Assembly (NCBI RefSeq): GCF_012926505.1
Contig: NZ_JABBNT010000005.1
Location: 1-64,000 of the forward strand
Reading direction: 5' to 3'
From: Pacificispira spongiicola
GTDB lineage: Bacteria > Pseudomonadota > Alphaproteobacteria > UBA8366 > Aestuariispiraceae
DNA length: 64,000 nucleotides
The position numbers and the translations under genes are program-made. Shown one piece after another: positions 34,878-45,887 of this stretch (positions within the stretch are counted from its first letter, which is position 1; every line of letters starts with the position of its first letter). The notes under the pieces are model-generated. The model did not search any database, was not told where the DNA came from, and saw only the letters and a list, made by a program, of their open reading frames with translations.

Positions 34878-36254
34878 TTAAAAATACTCAAGCCTTACGG
34901 CGAACATCTTTTCCATTTTCTTAACGGCTTGTGCCGCTGCGAGAAGGACGACGCGGTCCTTTGCGCGGACCACGGTATCCGGTCTGGGGATGATGACTTC
35001 CTCCCCGCGAATAATGGCACCGACGATGACGCCGTTCGGGAAATTCGCGTCCTTAAGCGGTTCCCCGACAAGGCTGGACGTTTCCATCGCCTCCGCTTCG
35101 ATCAGTTCCGCGAAGCCGTCGCGCAGGCTGTGCACCTGCCGGATACGACCGCGCCGGACATGTTGAAGGATGGTCGAGGCGGTGATTTCTCGCGGCGACA
35201 CGACGACGTCGATGCCCAGGGTCGTGATCAGCGGCCCATAGGAGTTCTTGTTGACCAGGGTGATCGCTCGATCGACGCCATAGCGCTTGCACAATAGCGA
35301 GCAAAGAATGTTGGTTTCGTCGTCGTCGGTGACCGCGACCACGGCTTCCGTATTCCGGATACCGGCCTCTTCCAGGATTTCCTGGTCCAGGGCGTCCCCC
35401 TGAATGACGACGGTCGTGGGCAGAACCTCGGCCACCTGACGGGCGCGGGCCTTGTCCATTTCGACGATCTTCGCCGAATAGCCGTCGGAACTGCCGTCCA
35501 GTTCCCCGGCCAGGGTCGTGCCGATATTGCCGCCGCCGACCACAAGAATGCGGCGGGCTTCCTTTTCTTCATGTCCGAACACCGCCATGGCGCGCGGAAC
35601 ATGGCTGGTTTCGGCGATGAAGTAGACCTCGTCCCCCGGCAGCATCTGGTCATCCGATGACGGGATCAGCATGGATTCGTTGCGGAAAATCGCCATGACC
35701 GTGATGTTCAGGTCCGGGAACAGCGATGTCAGCTGACGCAGCGGTGTATGAATGACCGGGCAGTTTTCATTGCAGCGGACGCCGACGACGCGGACCCGGT
35801 CATCCCCCATTCGGATCATGTCGAAGGCGCCGGGCGCACGGATACGTCGGGCGATGGCGCGCGCCACTTCGATTTCCGGGGAAATGATGACGTCGATCGG
35901 CAATTGATCGCGGGCGAACAGATTGGCCCATAGCGGGTTCAGGTAGCTTTGCTGCCGGATACGGGCGATCTTGGTCGGCACGTTGAACAGGGAATGCGCG
36001 ACCTGGCAGGCGATCATGTTCACTTCGTCGGCGAAGGTGACCGCAATCAGCATATTGGCGTCGGCGGCCCCTGCCCGTTCCAGCACGTCGGGATGGGAGG
36101 CATGACCGACAAAGGCCTGAACGTCCAACTGGTCGTTGATCTTGCCGATCAGTTCCGGCGATTGGTCGACGACGGTGACGTCGTTATCCTCGCCCGACAG
36201 ATAGCGCGCGATATGGAAACCGACCTGTCCGGCCCCGCAGATCACCACTTTCAT
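34878..36254 (-). CDS. trkA: Trk potassium uptake regulatory protein TrkA
   Basis: A 458-aa cytoplasmic NAD-binding regulator of the Trk potassium channel. Two tandem RCK halves are visible: first Rossmann motif GAGQVGFHIARYL (about 6-18) with RCK_C at about 140-220; second GGGNIGTTLAGEL (about 238-250) with RCK_C at about 370-450. It follows ntrX by 24 nt, the conserved ntrYX-trkA arrangement that links nitrogen/redox signalling with ion balance. Confidence 0.96.
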   Translation of the reverse strand: MKVVICGAGQVGFHIARYLSGEDNDVTVVDQSPELIGKINDQLDVQAFVGHASHPDVLERAGAADANMLIAVTFADEVNMIACQVAHSLFNVPTKIARIRQQSYLNPLWANLFARDQLPIDVIISPEIEVARAIARRIRAPGAFDMIRMGDDRVRVVGVRCNENCPVIHTPLRQLTSLFPDLNITVMAIFRNESMLIPSSDDQMLPGDEVYFIAETSHVPRAMAVFGHEEKEARRILVVGGGNIGTTLAGELDGSSDGYSAKIVEMDKARARQVAEVLPTTVVIQGDALDQEILEEAGIRNTEAVVAVTDDDETNILCSLLCKRYGVDRAITLVNKNSYGPLITTLGIDVVVSPREITASTILQHVRRGRIRQVHSLRDGFAELIEAEAMETSSLVGEPLKDANFPNGVIVGAIIRGEEVIIPRPDTVVRAKDRVVLLAAAQAVKKMEKMFAVRLEYF

Positions 36255-36278
36255 GACATCGTCTCCTCGGCGGCTTGG

Positions 36279-37691
36279 TCAGCCGTCCGCTTCCGTCTTT
36301 TGCCGCTGTGTCCCCGCAACGCCCAAGCCTTTCAGCTTCCGGTGCAGCGCGGCGCGATCCATCCCGACAAATTCAGCGGTCCGGGAGATGTTGCCGCCGA
36401 ACCGCGCCAAGTGAAAGACGAGATATTCCCGCTCAAATGCTTCGCGCGCCTCGCGCAGGGGTTGGCTCATCACTTCCGTCGCGCGGTCCCATTTGGATCC
36501 CGCGTTCTCGCCGGTTCCCGCGCCCAAGGCTTGGGCGACGGCGTCCGCGTGAATCGGATCGTGCGACGCGCCGGTTGCCATCAGCAACAGGCGCTCGATG
36601 ACATTGCCCAATTCCCACAGATTTCCCGGCCAATCATGGCCCTGCAAGGCTGCGATCGCGTCCGGTGCCATGGGGCGCGGCGACCGTCCCTTCGTCTGAG
36701 CGGAGCGTTCCATGAAATGCGCCGCCAGCATCGGGATATCTTCCCGGCGCTCCGCCAGGGGCGGTACGGACAGCGGCACGACATTCAGGCGGTAGAACAG
36801 GTCTTCCCGGAAGCGGCCTTCCGCGATCAAGGCCTGTAGATCCTGGGACGTCGTCGCCAGAACGCGGGTATTAACCTCGACCGTATTTTCGCCGCCGATG
36901 CGCTGAAACTTCCGCGTATGCAGGACGCGGACGATTTTCTGCTGGGTCGCCAGATCCATATCGGCGACTTCGTCCAGCAACAGCGTGCCGCCATGGGCTT
37001 CTTCCAGAACACCGACATGCCGAGGATGGTCCTTGGTCGCTTCCGTCCCGAACAAGGCCGCTTCCAACGTGTCCTCGGTCAGCGAGGCGCAGGCAAGCGA
37101 CACGAACCGGCCGCTGCGACGCTGAGATTGAGCATGGATGGCGCGCGCAATCGCCCCTTTGCCGCTGCCTGGAGGGCCGGAAATCAGAACACGACTGTCC
37201 GTCGGCGCCACTTTTTCAATGGATCGCCGGATTTCCGCAATCACTGAGGATAGGCCGACGAGATCGTTCTGCATGCCGTAGGGCGATAGTTTGCGCAGGG
37301 ACTCGTTTTCGTATTTCAGGCGGGCTTCTTCCAAGGCCCGGTCGATGGTGAGCAGCAGCACATCCGTCTTGAACGGTTTGGAAATGAAGTCGTAGGCCCC
37401 CTTCTTCGTTGCGGTAACCGCCATGTCGAAGGTGCCGTGTCCGCTGATCATAACGACCGGCAGCGCCGGATGATCGCGCTTCACGACCTCCAGAATCTGC
37501 AATCCATCGAGCTCGGAATTCGCCAACCAGACGTCCAGGATCATCAGGGACGGCTGGCGCGTGGCAACGGCGCTCAACGCCTCAGCGGAGGTCGATGCCT
37601 CGCGGGTTTGATAACCTTCGTCTTCCAGAATGCCCGCGATCTGCATCCGGATGTCGGTTTCGTCGTCGACAATCAGGATGTCATGAGCCAT
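36279..37691 (-). CDS. ntrX: Response regulator NtrX
   Basis: A 470-aa response regulator of the NtrYX pair. The receiver domain (about 1-120) has phosphoacceptor Asp in LMILDVWLANSELDG. The AAA+ domain (about 140-380) has GPPGSGKGAIARA and LLLDEVADMDLATQ. The loop that carries GAFTGA in sigma-54 activators is replaced (LFGTEATKDHPRHVGVLEEA), so a direct sigma-54 contact is doubtful. A Fis-type HTH ends the protein (NISRTAEFVGMDRAALHRKL). It overlaps ntrY by 11 nt. Confidence 0.94.
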   Translation of the reverse strand: MAHDILIVDDETDIRMQIAGILEDEGYQTREASTSAEALSAVATRQPSLMILDVWLANSELDGLQILEVVKRDHPALPVVMISGHGTFDMAVTATKKGAYDFISKPFKTDVLLLTIDRALEEARLKYENESLRKLSPYGMQNDLVGLSSVIAEIRRSIEKVAPTDSRVLISGPPGSGKGAIARAIHAQSQRRSGRFVSLACASLTEDTLEAALFGTEATKDHPRHVGVLEEAHGGTLLLDEVADMDLATQQKIVRVLHTRKFQRIGGENTVEVNTRVLATTSQDLQALIAEGRFREDLFYRLNVVPLSVPPLAERREDIPMLAAHFMERSAQTKGRSPRPMAPDAIAALQGHDWPGNLWELGNVIERLLLMATGASHDPIHADAVAQALGAGTGENAGSKWDRATEVMSQPLREAREAFEREYLVFHLARFGGNISRTAEFVGMDRAALHRKLKGLGVAGTQRQKTEADG

Positions 37692-40035
37692 CGCGTGCGC
37701 CTCCTTCCCCTACTTTCGACCCGACTTCCGACCCTGTTTCAGATTGGGCGACCGGACCGTCTTCCGTATTTCGCGGCAATCGCAACGTAACACAGGCACC
37801 GCCCCGGACCGATCCGTTGGAAGGGGCGTCCGACAATGTCAGATCGCCGCCATGGTCTTCCATGATCTTCTTCACGATCGCCAGTCCCAGACCGGTTCCC
37901 TTCTTGCGTGTCGTGACATAGGGTTCGGTCAGACGGTCTCTTTCCGCCTCAGGCAATCCCTTGCCGTTGTCGACCACGGAAATCTGAACATGCCCGTCGT
38001 CGGCTTCGATGGAAAGCTTAATCCGTCCCTTCTCAGACTCCGTTCCCCCGGCCTTTTCCAGTTCGAACCGGCCCTCAATCGCATCATGTGCGTTCTGTAA
38101 CAGGTTCGTCATGACCTGGCTCAATTGCCGTCCGTCGCATCGGATATCCAAGGGTGAATCAGGCCCTTCGAAAATGTAATCGACGTCCAAATTGGCGTTG
38201 CGCTGCAGGAACAGGCTTTGGCGGCAAATGTCGACGATATCCTGCACCTTCATCGCCGGCGCGGGCATCCGTGCGAAGGACGAAAATTCATCGACCATGC
38301 GGCCGATATCGTCAACTTGACGCACGATCGTGTCGATGCAGCCCTCGAATACATGAGGATCGGTCTCGATCTCCTTCATATATTTGCGCTTCAGGCGTTC
38401 CGCGGAGAGTTGGATCGGCGTCAGCGGGTTTTTGATTTCATGCGCGATGCGCCGGGCGACATCGGCCCAGGCGGCCTTGCGCTGCGCGGCAACCAGCGGC
38501 GATACATCATCGAAAGTCACGACATAACCACGCAATTGCCCGGCTTCCCGTTCGACGACGATACGGACGAACAAGGTGCGGGTCTCGCCGTGGATTGCCA
38601 ACCGGATTTGGGATTCGACAGGGCGTCCCGCAGGGGCCTGCCGCGCGGTTTCCAGCGTTTCTTCGATTTCCGGCAGGATGTCGATCAACCTGTCGCCGAT
38701 CAACGTATCCAGTTCCATCCCCAACAATTCCGCGGCACGCCGGTTGGGCAGGTCGACGCGGCCGTTGCGGTCCAGACCGATGACCCCCGCACTGACGCCG
38801 GCTAGAACCGCCTCCGTGAAGCGGCGGCGTTCGTCCACCATGCGGTTCGCTTCCAGCAATTCGCCATGTTGCGATCGAATCTGCTGCGTCATGCGATTGA
38901 AGGCCCGGCCCAGCAAGGCCAGTTCGTCTTCACCTTTGATCTCTTCGACCTTGGTTTCCAGGTCGCCGGCGCGGACCTTCTCCGTCGCGCCGATCAGGGC
39001 GCTGATCGGCGCCGAAAGCTGCGTCGCGATGGTCAGGCCGATCCAAATTGCGGTCAGCAGCAACAATAACGCCACAACGAGAAAGGCCAAGGCGAAGGAC
39101 AATTGGATGCCGGATCGTGAGGATTCCAGTTTTTCGAACTGCGCGGCGGCGCTGCGCACTTGTTCGATACGGTTCAGCACCTGCGGGTCGACGAGGCGAC
39201 CGATATAGAGATACGCATCGGGGAAGGCGTCCAGCTTCAACAGCGCCCGGACTCTGTCGTCTGCACCGCTGGTAATGACGACGACTTCGCCTGACGTCGC
39301 GGCCTCGAAATCGCTGGGCGCGATCGGCTCGAATTCCAGCATCAAGGTGATCCCGGCGCGAGCGATCACATCGCGCGACGGTCCCTGAAAGATGATGGCC
39401 TCGCTCAAATCCCGAACACGGCGCTGAATTTCCAGAAAGCGGTTCAACAGCATATTGTTGACGACCAGCCGCCGCGCATCGCCGTTCAAGTCCCGCGCCA
39501 TGCGCAACGCGTCCGTACGGATGTTGTTCCGGTGTTCGACCAGATAAGCCTCCGCCACTTGACGGCTTTCGGCGACGGCGGTGCGCACCCGATCGCTGAA
39601 CCAGCTTTCGAGGCCGAGGTCGAAAAACAGCAGAGAAAAGGTCGACACGATGATCGCCGGGGTAACGGACAATGCGGCGAACAAACCGACAAGGCGAATA
39701 TGAAGCCGTGATCCGGCCGAGCCGCGGCGGCGTTCCGACCACAAGGCGACAATCCGGCGCGCAACGACGAAACCCAACAGCAGCAGGATAATCAGGTCGG
39801 CATAGACCATGGTAACCAGCGCACTTGGGTCGCCGCCCAAGGGCGGTAGCCCGGTAAACGCCGTGTAGGTCCCGATCCCGGCCAGGACGGCCAGGGTCAA
39901 CAGGATGACCGCGAACAGGCGCGCCGCCCGCTTCGACGCCATCAGGCGCTGTAGAAATACCCGAATCCGCGCCGACAAGGACTGCCGCGGCGGTTTGGAC
40001 GTTTCAGACTGTTCGGTTTGCTGACCCGGATTCAT
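37681..40035 (-). CDS. ntrY: Sensor histidine kinase NtrY
   Basis: A 784-aa membrane kinase. Three hydrophobic segments lie near the N-terminus (about 40-125), a long extracytoplasmic domain at about 130-320, and a further helix near 325. Then come HAMP (about 345-400, IGATEKVRAGDLETKVEEIK), PAS (about 415-525), HisKA with phosphoacceptor His in ARRIAHEIKNPLTPIQLSAE, and HATPase with GKGLPEAER and GTGLGLAIVKKIMEDHGG. It senses nitrogen or redox conditions and phosphorylates NtrX. It follows ntrC after 64 bp. Confidence 0.96.
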   Translation of the reverse strand: MNPGQQTEQSETSKPPRQSLSARIRVFLQRLMASKRAARLFAVILLTLAVLAGIGTYTAFTGLPPLGGDPSALVTMVYADLIILLLLGFVVARRIVALWSERRRGSAGSRLHIRLVGLFAALSVTPAIIVSTFSLLFFDLGLESWFSDRVRTAVAESRQVAEAYLVEHRNNIRTDALRMARDLNGDARRLVVNNMLLNRFLEIQRRVRDLSEAIIFQGPSRDVIARAGITLMLEFEPIAPSDFEAATSGEVVVITSGADDRVRALLKLDAFPDAYLYIGRLVDPQVLNRIEQVRSAAAQFEKLESSRSGIQLSFALAFLVVALLLLLTAIWIGLTIATQLSAPISALIGATEKVRAGDLETKVEEIKGEDELALLGRAFNRMTQQIRSQHGELLEANRMVDERRRFTEAVLAGVSAGVIGLDRNGRVDLPNRRAAELLGMELDTLIGDRLIDILPEIEETLETARQAPAGRPVESQIRLAIHGETRTLFVRIVVEREAGQLRGYVVTFDDVSPLVAAQRKAAWADVARRIAHEIKNPLTPIQLSAERLKRKYMKEIETDPHVFEGCIDTIVRQVDDIGRMVDEFSSFARMPAPAMKVQDIVDICRQSLFLQRNANLDVDYIFEGPDSPLDIRCDGRQLSQVMTNLLQNAHDAIEGRFELEKAGGTESEKGRIKLSIEADDGHVQISVVDNGKGLPEAERDRLTEPYVTTRKKGTGLGLAIVKKIMEDHGGDLTLSDAPSNGSVRGGACVTLRLPRNTEDGPVAQSETGSEVGSKVGEGGARDGS

Positions 40036-40099
40036 GACCGCGCAGGTTTAGCACATTTTCACGGCATACCGCCAAGCGCGAAATCGGACTCTGGCCGGG

Positions 40100-41560
40100 T
40101 TATTCGTCATCCCGGCCGCCGCGGGAAACGGTAATGTCCAGTTCCCGGATTTTCTTGCGTAGTGTGTTGCGGTTCAGCCCCAGCAGTTCCGCCGTGCGAA
40201 CCTGATTCCCGCGCGTGGCTTTCAGGCAAATTTCGATCAGGGGGCGCTCCACCTCCCGCAGGATGCGCATATGCAGCCCGGCGGCGGGAAGTTGATTGCC
40301 ATGCGCGTCGAAATAAGCGGTCAGGTGACGGTGAACCGCGTCGTGCAGGCTTTCCGATCCGCCGGTTCCGGCACTTTCCTCTTCCGCGAAACTGGGGGAT
40401 TCGCCCAGCTCAGCCTCGATAATGTCCTGATCGATGCGATCCTGGGCGTATAGTGCCGCCAACCGACGAACCAGATTTTCCAGCTCGCGCACGTTTCCGG
40501 GCCAACGGTGGCTCATCAGGCGGCTCATCGCCGCTTCCGTTACGGTCTTGAGGGGTAACCCGTTTTCCGCGGCCTCTGCCAGGAAATGCCGCACGAGATC
40601 GGGCACATCTTCGCGCCGCTCGCGCAACGGCGGCAGGCGGATCGGTACGACGTTCAATCGGTAATACAAATCTTCGCGGAAAAGGCCCTGGGAAACCAGT
40701 TGCCGCAAGTCACGATGGGTCGCCGCCACAATCCGCACATCGGTCTTGATGGGGCTGCGACCGCCGACCATCGTATATTCGCCTTCCTGAAGCACGCGCA
40801 GCAGGCGTGTCTGCGCTTCCAACGGCATATCGCCGATTTCATCCAGGAACAGCGTGCCGCCATCGGCTATTTCGAACCGGCCGGACTTGCGGCTGGTCGC
40901 GCCGGTGAAGGCGCCCTTCTCGTGCCCGAACAATTCACTTTCGATCAATTCGCGCGGAATGGCCGCCATATTGACCGCAACAAAGGGACGCAGCTTCCGC
41001 CGCGAATAATCGTGCAGCGCCCGCGCGACCAGTTCTTTCCCCGTCCCGCTTTCCCCCGTAATCAGCACGGAGAGGTCGGTCCCGGTAAGGCGTGCGATGA
41101 TGCGGTAGACTTCCTGCATCGCCGGCGACCGGCCGATCAACGGCATCGGTTCCTCATCCGGCGTCTGCGGGGTGATGTCGCCCGGCACTTCCGTTTGAGA
41201 CTTCAGGGCGCGCTGCACGGTATCGACCAGATTGGTCAGATCGAACGGCTTGGGCAGGTATTCAAAGGCCCCACGTTCCGTCGCCTTGATGGCGGTCAGC
41301 AGCGTATTCCGCGCGCTCATCGCAATGACGCGCAGGTCCGGTCGTATTTTGCGGATTTGCGGGATCAGATCCAATCCGTTGCCATCGGGCATGACAACAT
41401 CGGTGACGACCAAGTCGCCCTCCCCGTCGGACACCCAGCGCCACAGGGTCGCCGCGTTGCCCGTCGTGCGCACCTCGTAGCCTTGGCGGCCCAGGGCATG
41501 GCTGACGACCGTGCGGATCGCCCGGTCGTCGTCGGCGACAAGGATCGTCTCACCGCTCAT
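40100..41560 (-). CDS. ntrC: Nitrogen regulation response regulator NtrC
   Basis: A 486-aa sigma-54-dependent activator. The receiver domain (about 1-120) has Asp in [14 protein letters not shown]. The AAA+ domain (about 145-375) has Walker A GESGTGKE and an intact sigma-54 loop [14 protein letters not shown], with [13 protein letters not shown] as Walker B. A Fis-type HTH follows ([20 protein letters not shown]). Activates nitrogen-assimilation promoters when phosphorylated by NtrB. Overlaps ntrB by 4 nt. Confidence 0.97.
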   Translation of the reverse strand: MSGETILVADDDRAIRTVVSHALGRQGYEVRTTGNAATLWRWVSDGEGDLVVTDVVMPDGNGLDLIPQIRKIRPDLRVIAMSARNTLLTAIKATERGAFEYLPKPFDLTNLVDTVQRALKSQTEVPGDITPQTPDEEPMPLIGRSPAMQEVYRIIARLTGTDLSVLITGESGTGKELVARALHDYSRRKLRPFVAVNMAAIPRELIESELFGHEKGAFTGATSRKSGRFEIADGGTLFLDEIGDMPLEAQTRLLRVLQEGEYTMVGGRSPIKTDVRIVAATHRDLRQLVSQGLFREDLYYRLNVVPIRLPPLRERREDVPDLVRHFLAEAAENGLPLKTVTEAAMSRLMSHRWPGNVRELENLVRRLAALYAQDRIDQDIIEAELGESPSFAEEESAGTGGSESLHDAVHRHLTAYFDAHGNQLPAAGLHMRILREVERPLIEICLKATRGNQVRTAELLGLNRNTLRKKIRELDITVSRGGRDDE

Positions 41561-42711
41561 CCGCGCGCCCCTTTTTTCTTCGGCTTAGGCTTTTCAGATC
41601 CGACCATGTCGCGCAGAACGGGCAGCATGACGGTAAATACCGTGCGCCGCGGCTTGGATTCGAAGTCGATCACCCCGCCATGTTCCGACACCAGTTTCGC
41701 GACAAGCGCGAGCCCCAGGCCGGTTCCATTGGATTTCGTGGTAATGAACGGATCGAATAAATGCGGGCGCAGGTCGTCCGGAATGCCGCCGCCATTGTCC
41801 CGGATGGTGACGACGAGCGGCAGGTGCATCCGGCTTTCCTTACCCGGCACGGCCAAACGCACGCCGTGCTTATAGGCGGTCGTGACGACGATTTCCGGGT
41901 CAGGTCCGTTCGGGACCATGGCTTCGGCGGCGTTTTTCACCAGATTCAGGAATATCTGGATCAACTGGTCATGGTCGCCATAAATCGGCGGCAGCGACGG
42001 GTCGAAATCGGCGATCAGCCGCATGTTCTGGGCGAAGCCGTTGCGGGCGATGGCGAGGACCCGGTCCAGGACCTCATGGATGTTGACCGGAGACCGGTCC
42101 AATTGCGGCCGGTCGGAGAATATCTCCATCCCGTTCAGCAGTTTAACGATCCGGTCCGTTTCTTCCGTGATTAGTTTCGTTAACTGACGGTCTTCCGCCG
42201 GGATCATGGTTTCGATCAACTGCGCCGCCCCCCGGATACCGGATAGCGGGTTTTTCACCTCATGCGCCAGCATGGCGGCCAGAGCGGTTACCGAACGGAC
42301 GGCCCCCTGTTGCGCCATGGCGTGATCGATTTTTCCGGCGATCGAATGTTCCTTCACCGTCAACACGATGGATTCCGGGTCGTCCAGCAACGGTGCGGCA
42401 TCGACACTGATCGTGTGATTGCCGATGCGAGGCGTGGTCAGGCGAACCCCGTGGACGGTCATCGACGCGTTGGCGCGGCGCGCCCGGTCGACCATCGTCA
42501 GGATCGGGCTGTCCTGCGGGATCAGGTCCTGCAGGTTCATGCCCGCCAAAACGGCTTCAGACCCTTGCAGGAAGGTCTGCGCCGCGTTGTTCAGGTAGGA
42601 GATATTGCTTCCGGCATCGACGACGATAACCGGCTCCGGCAGGCTGTCGATCACGCTGTCCGAACTGGGCCGACTGATCGGCGGGGGTACTAAACGAATT
42701 TTCGCGGACAT
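41557..42711 (-). CDS. ntrB: Nitrogen regulation sensor kinase NtrB
   Basis: A 384-aa soluble histidine kinase. A PAS domain covers about 20-130 ([20 protein letters not shown]). HisKA has phosphoacceptor His in [20 protein letters not shown], and the ATPase domain has [18 protein letters not shown] and [18 protein letters not shown]. Activity is normally set by PII protein in response to glutamine. The start ATG overlaps the dusB stop (TAATG), so translation is coupled. Confidence 0.96.
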   Translation of the reverse strand: MSAKIRLVPPPISRPSSDSVIDSLPEPVIVVDAGSNISYLNNAAQTFLQGSEAVLAGMNLQDLIPQDSPILTMVDRARRANASMTVHGVRLTTPRIGNHTISVDAAPLLDDPESIVLTVKEHSIAGKIDHAMAQQGAVRSVTALAAMLAHEVKNPLSGIRGAAQLIETMIPAEDRQLTKLITEETDRIVKLLNGMEIFSDRPQLDRSPVNIHEVLDRVLAIARNGFAQNMRLIADFDPSLPPIYGDHDQLIQIFLNLVKNAAEAMVPNGPDPEIVVTTAYKHGVRLAVPGKESRMHLPLVVTIRDNGGGIPDDLRPHLFDPFITTKSNGTGLGLALVAKLVSEHGGVIDFESKPRRTVFTVMLPVLRDMVGSEKPKPKKKGARG

Positions 42712-43739
42712 TAGGCGGCCTCCGCCACGGTATCTTTATCGATGTGGGTGGAAAAAGCATCATGGATCAAACGGCGGGTCAGTCCCACGTCTTCCGACGC
42801 CATGATCCGGGCGCGGTACCGCGCCGCGTCGCGCAGGCCCGTCAGCGACCAGGCGATATGCTTTCGCGCGACTCGAAGGCCCCGATAGCTGCCATGATGC
42901 GCCAGGATTTCATCCAGATGACGCAGCAGGATATCGCTTTGTGCTGACAAATCCGGGTCCGGCAACCGGGTGCCGTCCTGAACATACCGGATCGCCTGCC
43001 CCATGAACCAGGGGCGACCCTGGGCGCCACGCCCGATCATCACCCCGTCCGCGCCGGACTGTGCAAGGCAGGCATCGATATCGTCGAAGGTCGTGATATC
43101 GCCGTTCGCGATGACGGGAATCGACACGGCATCCTTCACGCGCCGGATGAAGGACCAATCCGACCGTCCGGTGTATTTCTGTTCACGGGTGCGGCCATGG
43201 ACGGTGACAAGGCGAATGCCCGCCGCTTCCGCGCGACGCGCAAAATCGGGGGCGTTCCGGCAATCGTCGTCCCAGCCGGTGCGCATCTTCACCGTCACGG
43301 GCACCGACACGGCGGCAACCACGGCATCGACAATGGCCATCGCCTGATCCAGATCGCGCATCAGCGCAGATCCGCACATCTTGTTGGTGACCTTTTTCGC
43401 CGGGCAGCCGAAATTCAGATCGACGATATCGACACCCATGTCCTCGCAGAAGCGCGCGGCCTCGGCCATGATCCGGGGATCGTGGCCCGCAAGCTGAACG
43501 ATATGGGGCTTTTCGCTCTCTTCCGCGCGGAAACGCTGAAGCGTCCCTTCGGTCCGACGCAGGGCTTCGCCACTGGCGATCATTTCCGATACCACCGTTT
43601 CCGCGCCCAGCGACCGGACAACGGTGCGGAACGGCAGGTCGGTCACACCGGACATGGGCGCCAGATAGACGGGCGTCTCGATACGGACGGGCCCGATATA
43701 GATCGGCGTTAGCCTGTTGCTTAGTTTTTGCGCAGTCAC
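42711..43739 (-). CDS. dusB: tRNA-dihydrouridine synthase DusB
   Basis: A 342-aa FMN-dependent enzyme reducing uridines in the tRNA D-loop. Motifs: [14 protein letters not shown] at the start of the TIM barrel, the signature [20 protein letters not shown] with the catalytic Cys in KMCGSAL, and [14 protein letters not shown] for FMN phosphate binding. First gene of the dusB-ntrB-ntrC-ntrY-ntrX-trkA run, as in most alphaproteobacteria. Confidence 0.95.
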   Translation of the reverse strand: MTAQKLSNRLTPIYIGPVRIETPVYLAPMSGVTDLPFRTVVRSLGAETVVSEMIASGEALRRTEGTLQRFRAEESEKPHIVQLAGHDPRIMAEAARFCEDMGVDIVDLNFGCPAKKVTNKMCGSALMRDLDQAMAIVDAVVAAVSVPVTVKMRTGWDDDCRNAPDFARRAEAAGIRLVTVHGRTREQKYTGRSDWSFIRRVKDAVSIPVIANGDITTFDDIDACLAQSGADGVMIGRGAQGRPWFMGQAIRYVQDGTRLPDPDLSAQSDILLRHLDEILAHHGSYRGLRVARKHIAWSLTGLRDAARYRARIMASEDVGLTRRLIHDAFSTHIDKDTVAEAA

Positions 43740-43823
43740 GCGTATCGCCTAAATTCTGTGCAAACCAAACGAGGCTTTTAACGCTTTCCGACGGTTTTTG
43801 CCAGAGACAAACGCAGTATGTCC

Positions 43824-44630
43824 CTATCCTTCAAGGATATCTGTGACGAATTTGACACCGGGATATCCCAGGGTGACCAAAAGATAGGCGATCATGACCA
43901 ATTGAGCCGCAAGGCGTCCGCGCAAACCGACCAATCGTTGCAGAACGATCAGACCGCCAATCACCAGAAAGGCCGCGATGGTCAACAGGGTCTTGTGATC
44001 GAGCGCGAGAAGCGGGTCCCCCCTATGAACATGGATGGCGATGCCGGTCGCGACGCCGAAACCCAGTACGACTTCCCCCACCATCATCAGATGGTCTTGC
44101 AGCCGTTCCGCCTCCGCGACCGGCGGCAAACGACGGCTGACGGCATCGTTGCGCCGGGATTTCAAGGCGCGTTCTTTTACAAATACCGACAGGGCGGCCA
44201 GGGCCGATAGCGTAATCAAGGCATAGGTCGTCACCGCCAGAACGATATGGACGAGTATCCAGGGATCCGGCGCGCCGGACAGCATGCGGTCGCCGCTGTC
44301 CAGCAGTATCGCCAGCAGGATCAGGCTGGCCAGATAGGGTAGGACGAGGACGGCCAAGCTTCGGGCAATAGGTGCCGCCAGGGCAACCATGCCGTAAAGA
44401 AGCAGGGTGCCGGCCACGGAAACCCAGAGGGTAAAGGCGAAATCCGTGCGCCATCCAGCTTGAAGCGCCATGATGCACCAGACAACCGGACCAAAAACGG
44501 CAAGCGTCATCCAGATGGAAAATCCGCGAACGTGCGCCGAGTTTTCCGCCGGTCTGACGACAAAAAACCATATCGCCGGCGCCAGGCAGGCAAGTGCGAG
44601 GATTTGAAAGAGTGGCGAGTCCGCTAACAT
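43824..44630 (-). CDS. CcsA/HemX-type cytochrome c assembly membrane protein
   Basis: A 268-aa integral membrane protein with about eight helices. The start ATG at 44630 (MLADSPLFQILALACLAPAI) is chosen; the frame upstream overlaps the divergent ispDF gene. Histidines in the helices (DPWILVHIVLAVTTYAL; LALDHKTLLTIAAFLVIGG) fit the heme-handling CcsA/YpjD family. Length is that of YpjD-like proteins, shorter than true CcsA. Role in heme or cytochrome c maturation is inferred; no other ccs genes are near. Confidence 0.83.
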   Translation of the reverse strand: MLADSPLFQILALACLAPAIWFFVVRPAENSAHVRGFSIWMTLAVFGPVVWCIMALQAGWRTDFAFTLWVSVAGTLLLYGMVALAAPIARSLAVLVLPYLASLILLAILLDSGDRMLSGAPDPWILVHIVLAVTTYALITLSALAALSVFVKERALKSRRNDAVSRRLPPVAEAERLQDHLMMVGEVVLGFGVATGIAIHVHRGDPLLALDHKTLLTIAAFLVIGGLIVLQRLVGLRGRLAAQLVMIAYLLVTLGYPGVKFVTDILEG

Positions 44631-44675
44631 GGCCGCTATATAGCACCCCGTATCCCGACCTGAAATGCGAAAGCC

Positions 44676-45887
44676 ATGTCCGCGCCTGTCAATTTTACCG
44701 CCCCCTTTCATGCCCTTATCGTCGCTGCCGGAACCGGACAGCGCGCGGGAGGCGGTGTGCCGAAACAGTATCGCCTTCTCGCCGGAAAGCCGGTTCTGCG
44801 GCGTACGGTCGACGCCTTTGCCGGAACCCCCGGGTTGCAATCGATCACAGTCGTGATCGGCGCGGGCCAGGAAGCGGACTGCGCGTCGGCCTTATCCGGC
44901 ATTGAGACCCTGACAGTTGTCCCAGGGGGCGCATCCCGACAGGAATCGGTTCGAAACGGTTTGGAAGACCTGACACGCCGTTTGGGGGATGCCGCCGAGG
45001 CGGCGGTAGTGCTGATCCATGACGCGGCCCGCCCCTTTGCCACGCCCCGGATGATCCAATCCGTTTCCGAAACCGCCCACCGGGCCGGGGCCGCCCTCCC
45101 CGCCTTGCCGGTCGTCGACACATTGAAATCGGCCGCCGCAGACGGCACTGTGGCCGCGACGGTGCCCCGCGCCGGTCTGCATCGCGCGCAAACTCCGCAG
45201 GGCTTCCGTTTGGGCGCGATATTGGCGGCGCATCGCGCCGCCGATCCCGCGCAGGAAGCGACGGACGACGCCATGCTGGCGGAGTTGGCGGGATTGCCGA
45301 TCACATTGGTGCCGGGCGAGGAGACGAATGTGAAATTGACCACCGAAGCCGACTTCGCCGCCGCGGAACAACGCCTGTCGGTTGCCAGGGAAACCCGAAC
45401 CGGCATGGGTTTCGATGTGCATCGGCTGGTGACGGGCGACCATCTTTGGCTTTGCGGCATTCGGATCGATCATGACCAAACCTTGCTGGGGCATAGCGAT
45501 GCCGATGTCGGTCTCCACGCTATTACGGACGCGATCCTGGGCGCGTTGGGGGACGGCGATATCGGGCAGCATTTCCCGCCCAGCGATCCCCAATGGAAAG
45601 GTGCGCCGTCCGACGCCTTCCTGCGCCACGCCGCCACACTGGCCGCCCGACGCGACGCCAAGATTCTGCATGTCGATGCGACACTGATCTGCGAGGCACC
45701 GAAAGTCGGCCCGCATCGGGCCGCGATGCGCGCGCGGGTCGCCGACATCCTGGGCCTGTCCAAAGACAGGGTCTCCATAAAGGCGACGACGACCGAGAAA
45801 TTGGGCTTCACCGGCCGGGGCGAAGGCATTGCCTGCCAAGCGGTCGCGACCTTGTCCCTGCCGCCCTATGAGGACGAAAGCGAATGA
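44676..45887 (+). CDS. ispDF: Bifunctional IspD/IspF isoprenoid enzyme
   Basis: A 403-aa fusion of two MEP-pathway enzymes. IspD (about 1-235) forms CDP-methylerythritol: ALIVAAGTGQRAGGGVPKQY near the start, VLIHDAARPF and the TPQGF motif in RAQTPQGFRLG. IspF (about 246-403) makes the cyclodiphosphate: MGFDVHRL with its metal-binding Asp/His, GHSDADVGLHAITDAILGAL, and the C-terminal IKATTTEKLGFTGRGEGIA. The fusion is usual in alphaproteobacteria. It overlaps pgpA by 4 nt. Confidence 0.96.
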   Translation: MSAPVNFTAPFHALIVAAGTGQRAGGGVPKQYRLLAGKPVLRRTVDAFAGTPGLQSITVVIGAGQEADCASALSGIETLTVVPGGASRQESVRNGLEDLTRRLGDAAEAAVVLIHDAARPFATPRMIQSVSETAHRAGAALPALPVVDTLKSAAADGTVAATVPRAGLHRAQTPQGFRLGAILAAHRAADPAQEATDDAMLAELAGLPITLVPGEETNVKLTTEADFAAAEQRLSVARETRTGMGFDVHRLVTGDHLWLCGIRIDHDQTLLGHSDADVGLHAITDAILGALGDGDIGQHFPPSDPQWKGAPSDAFLRHAATLAARRDAKILHVDATLICEAPKVGPHRAAMRARVADILGLSKDRVSIKATTTEKLGFTGRGEGIACQAVATLSLPPYEDESE

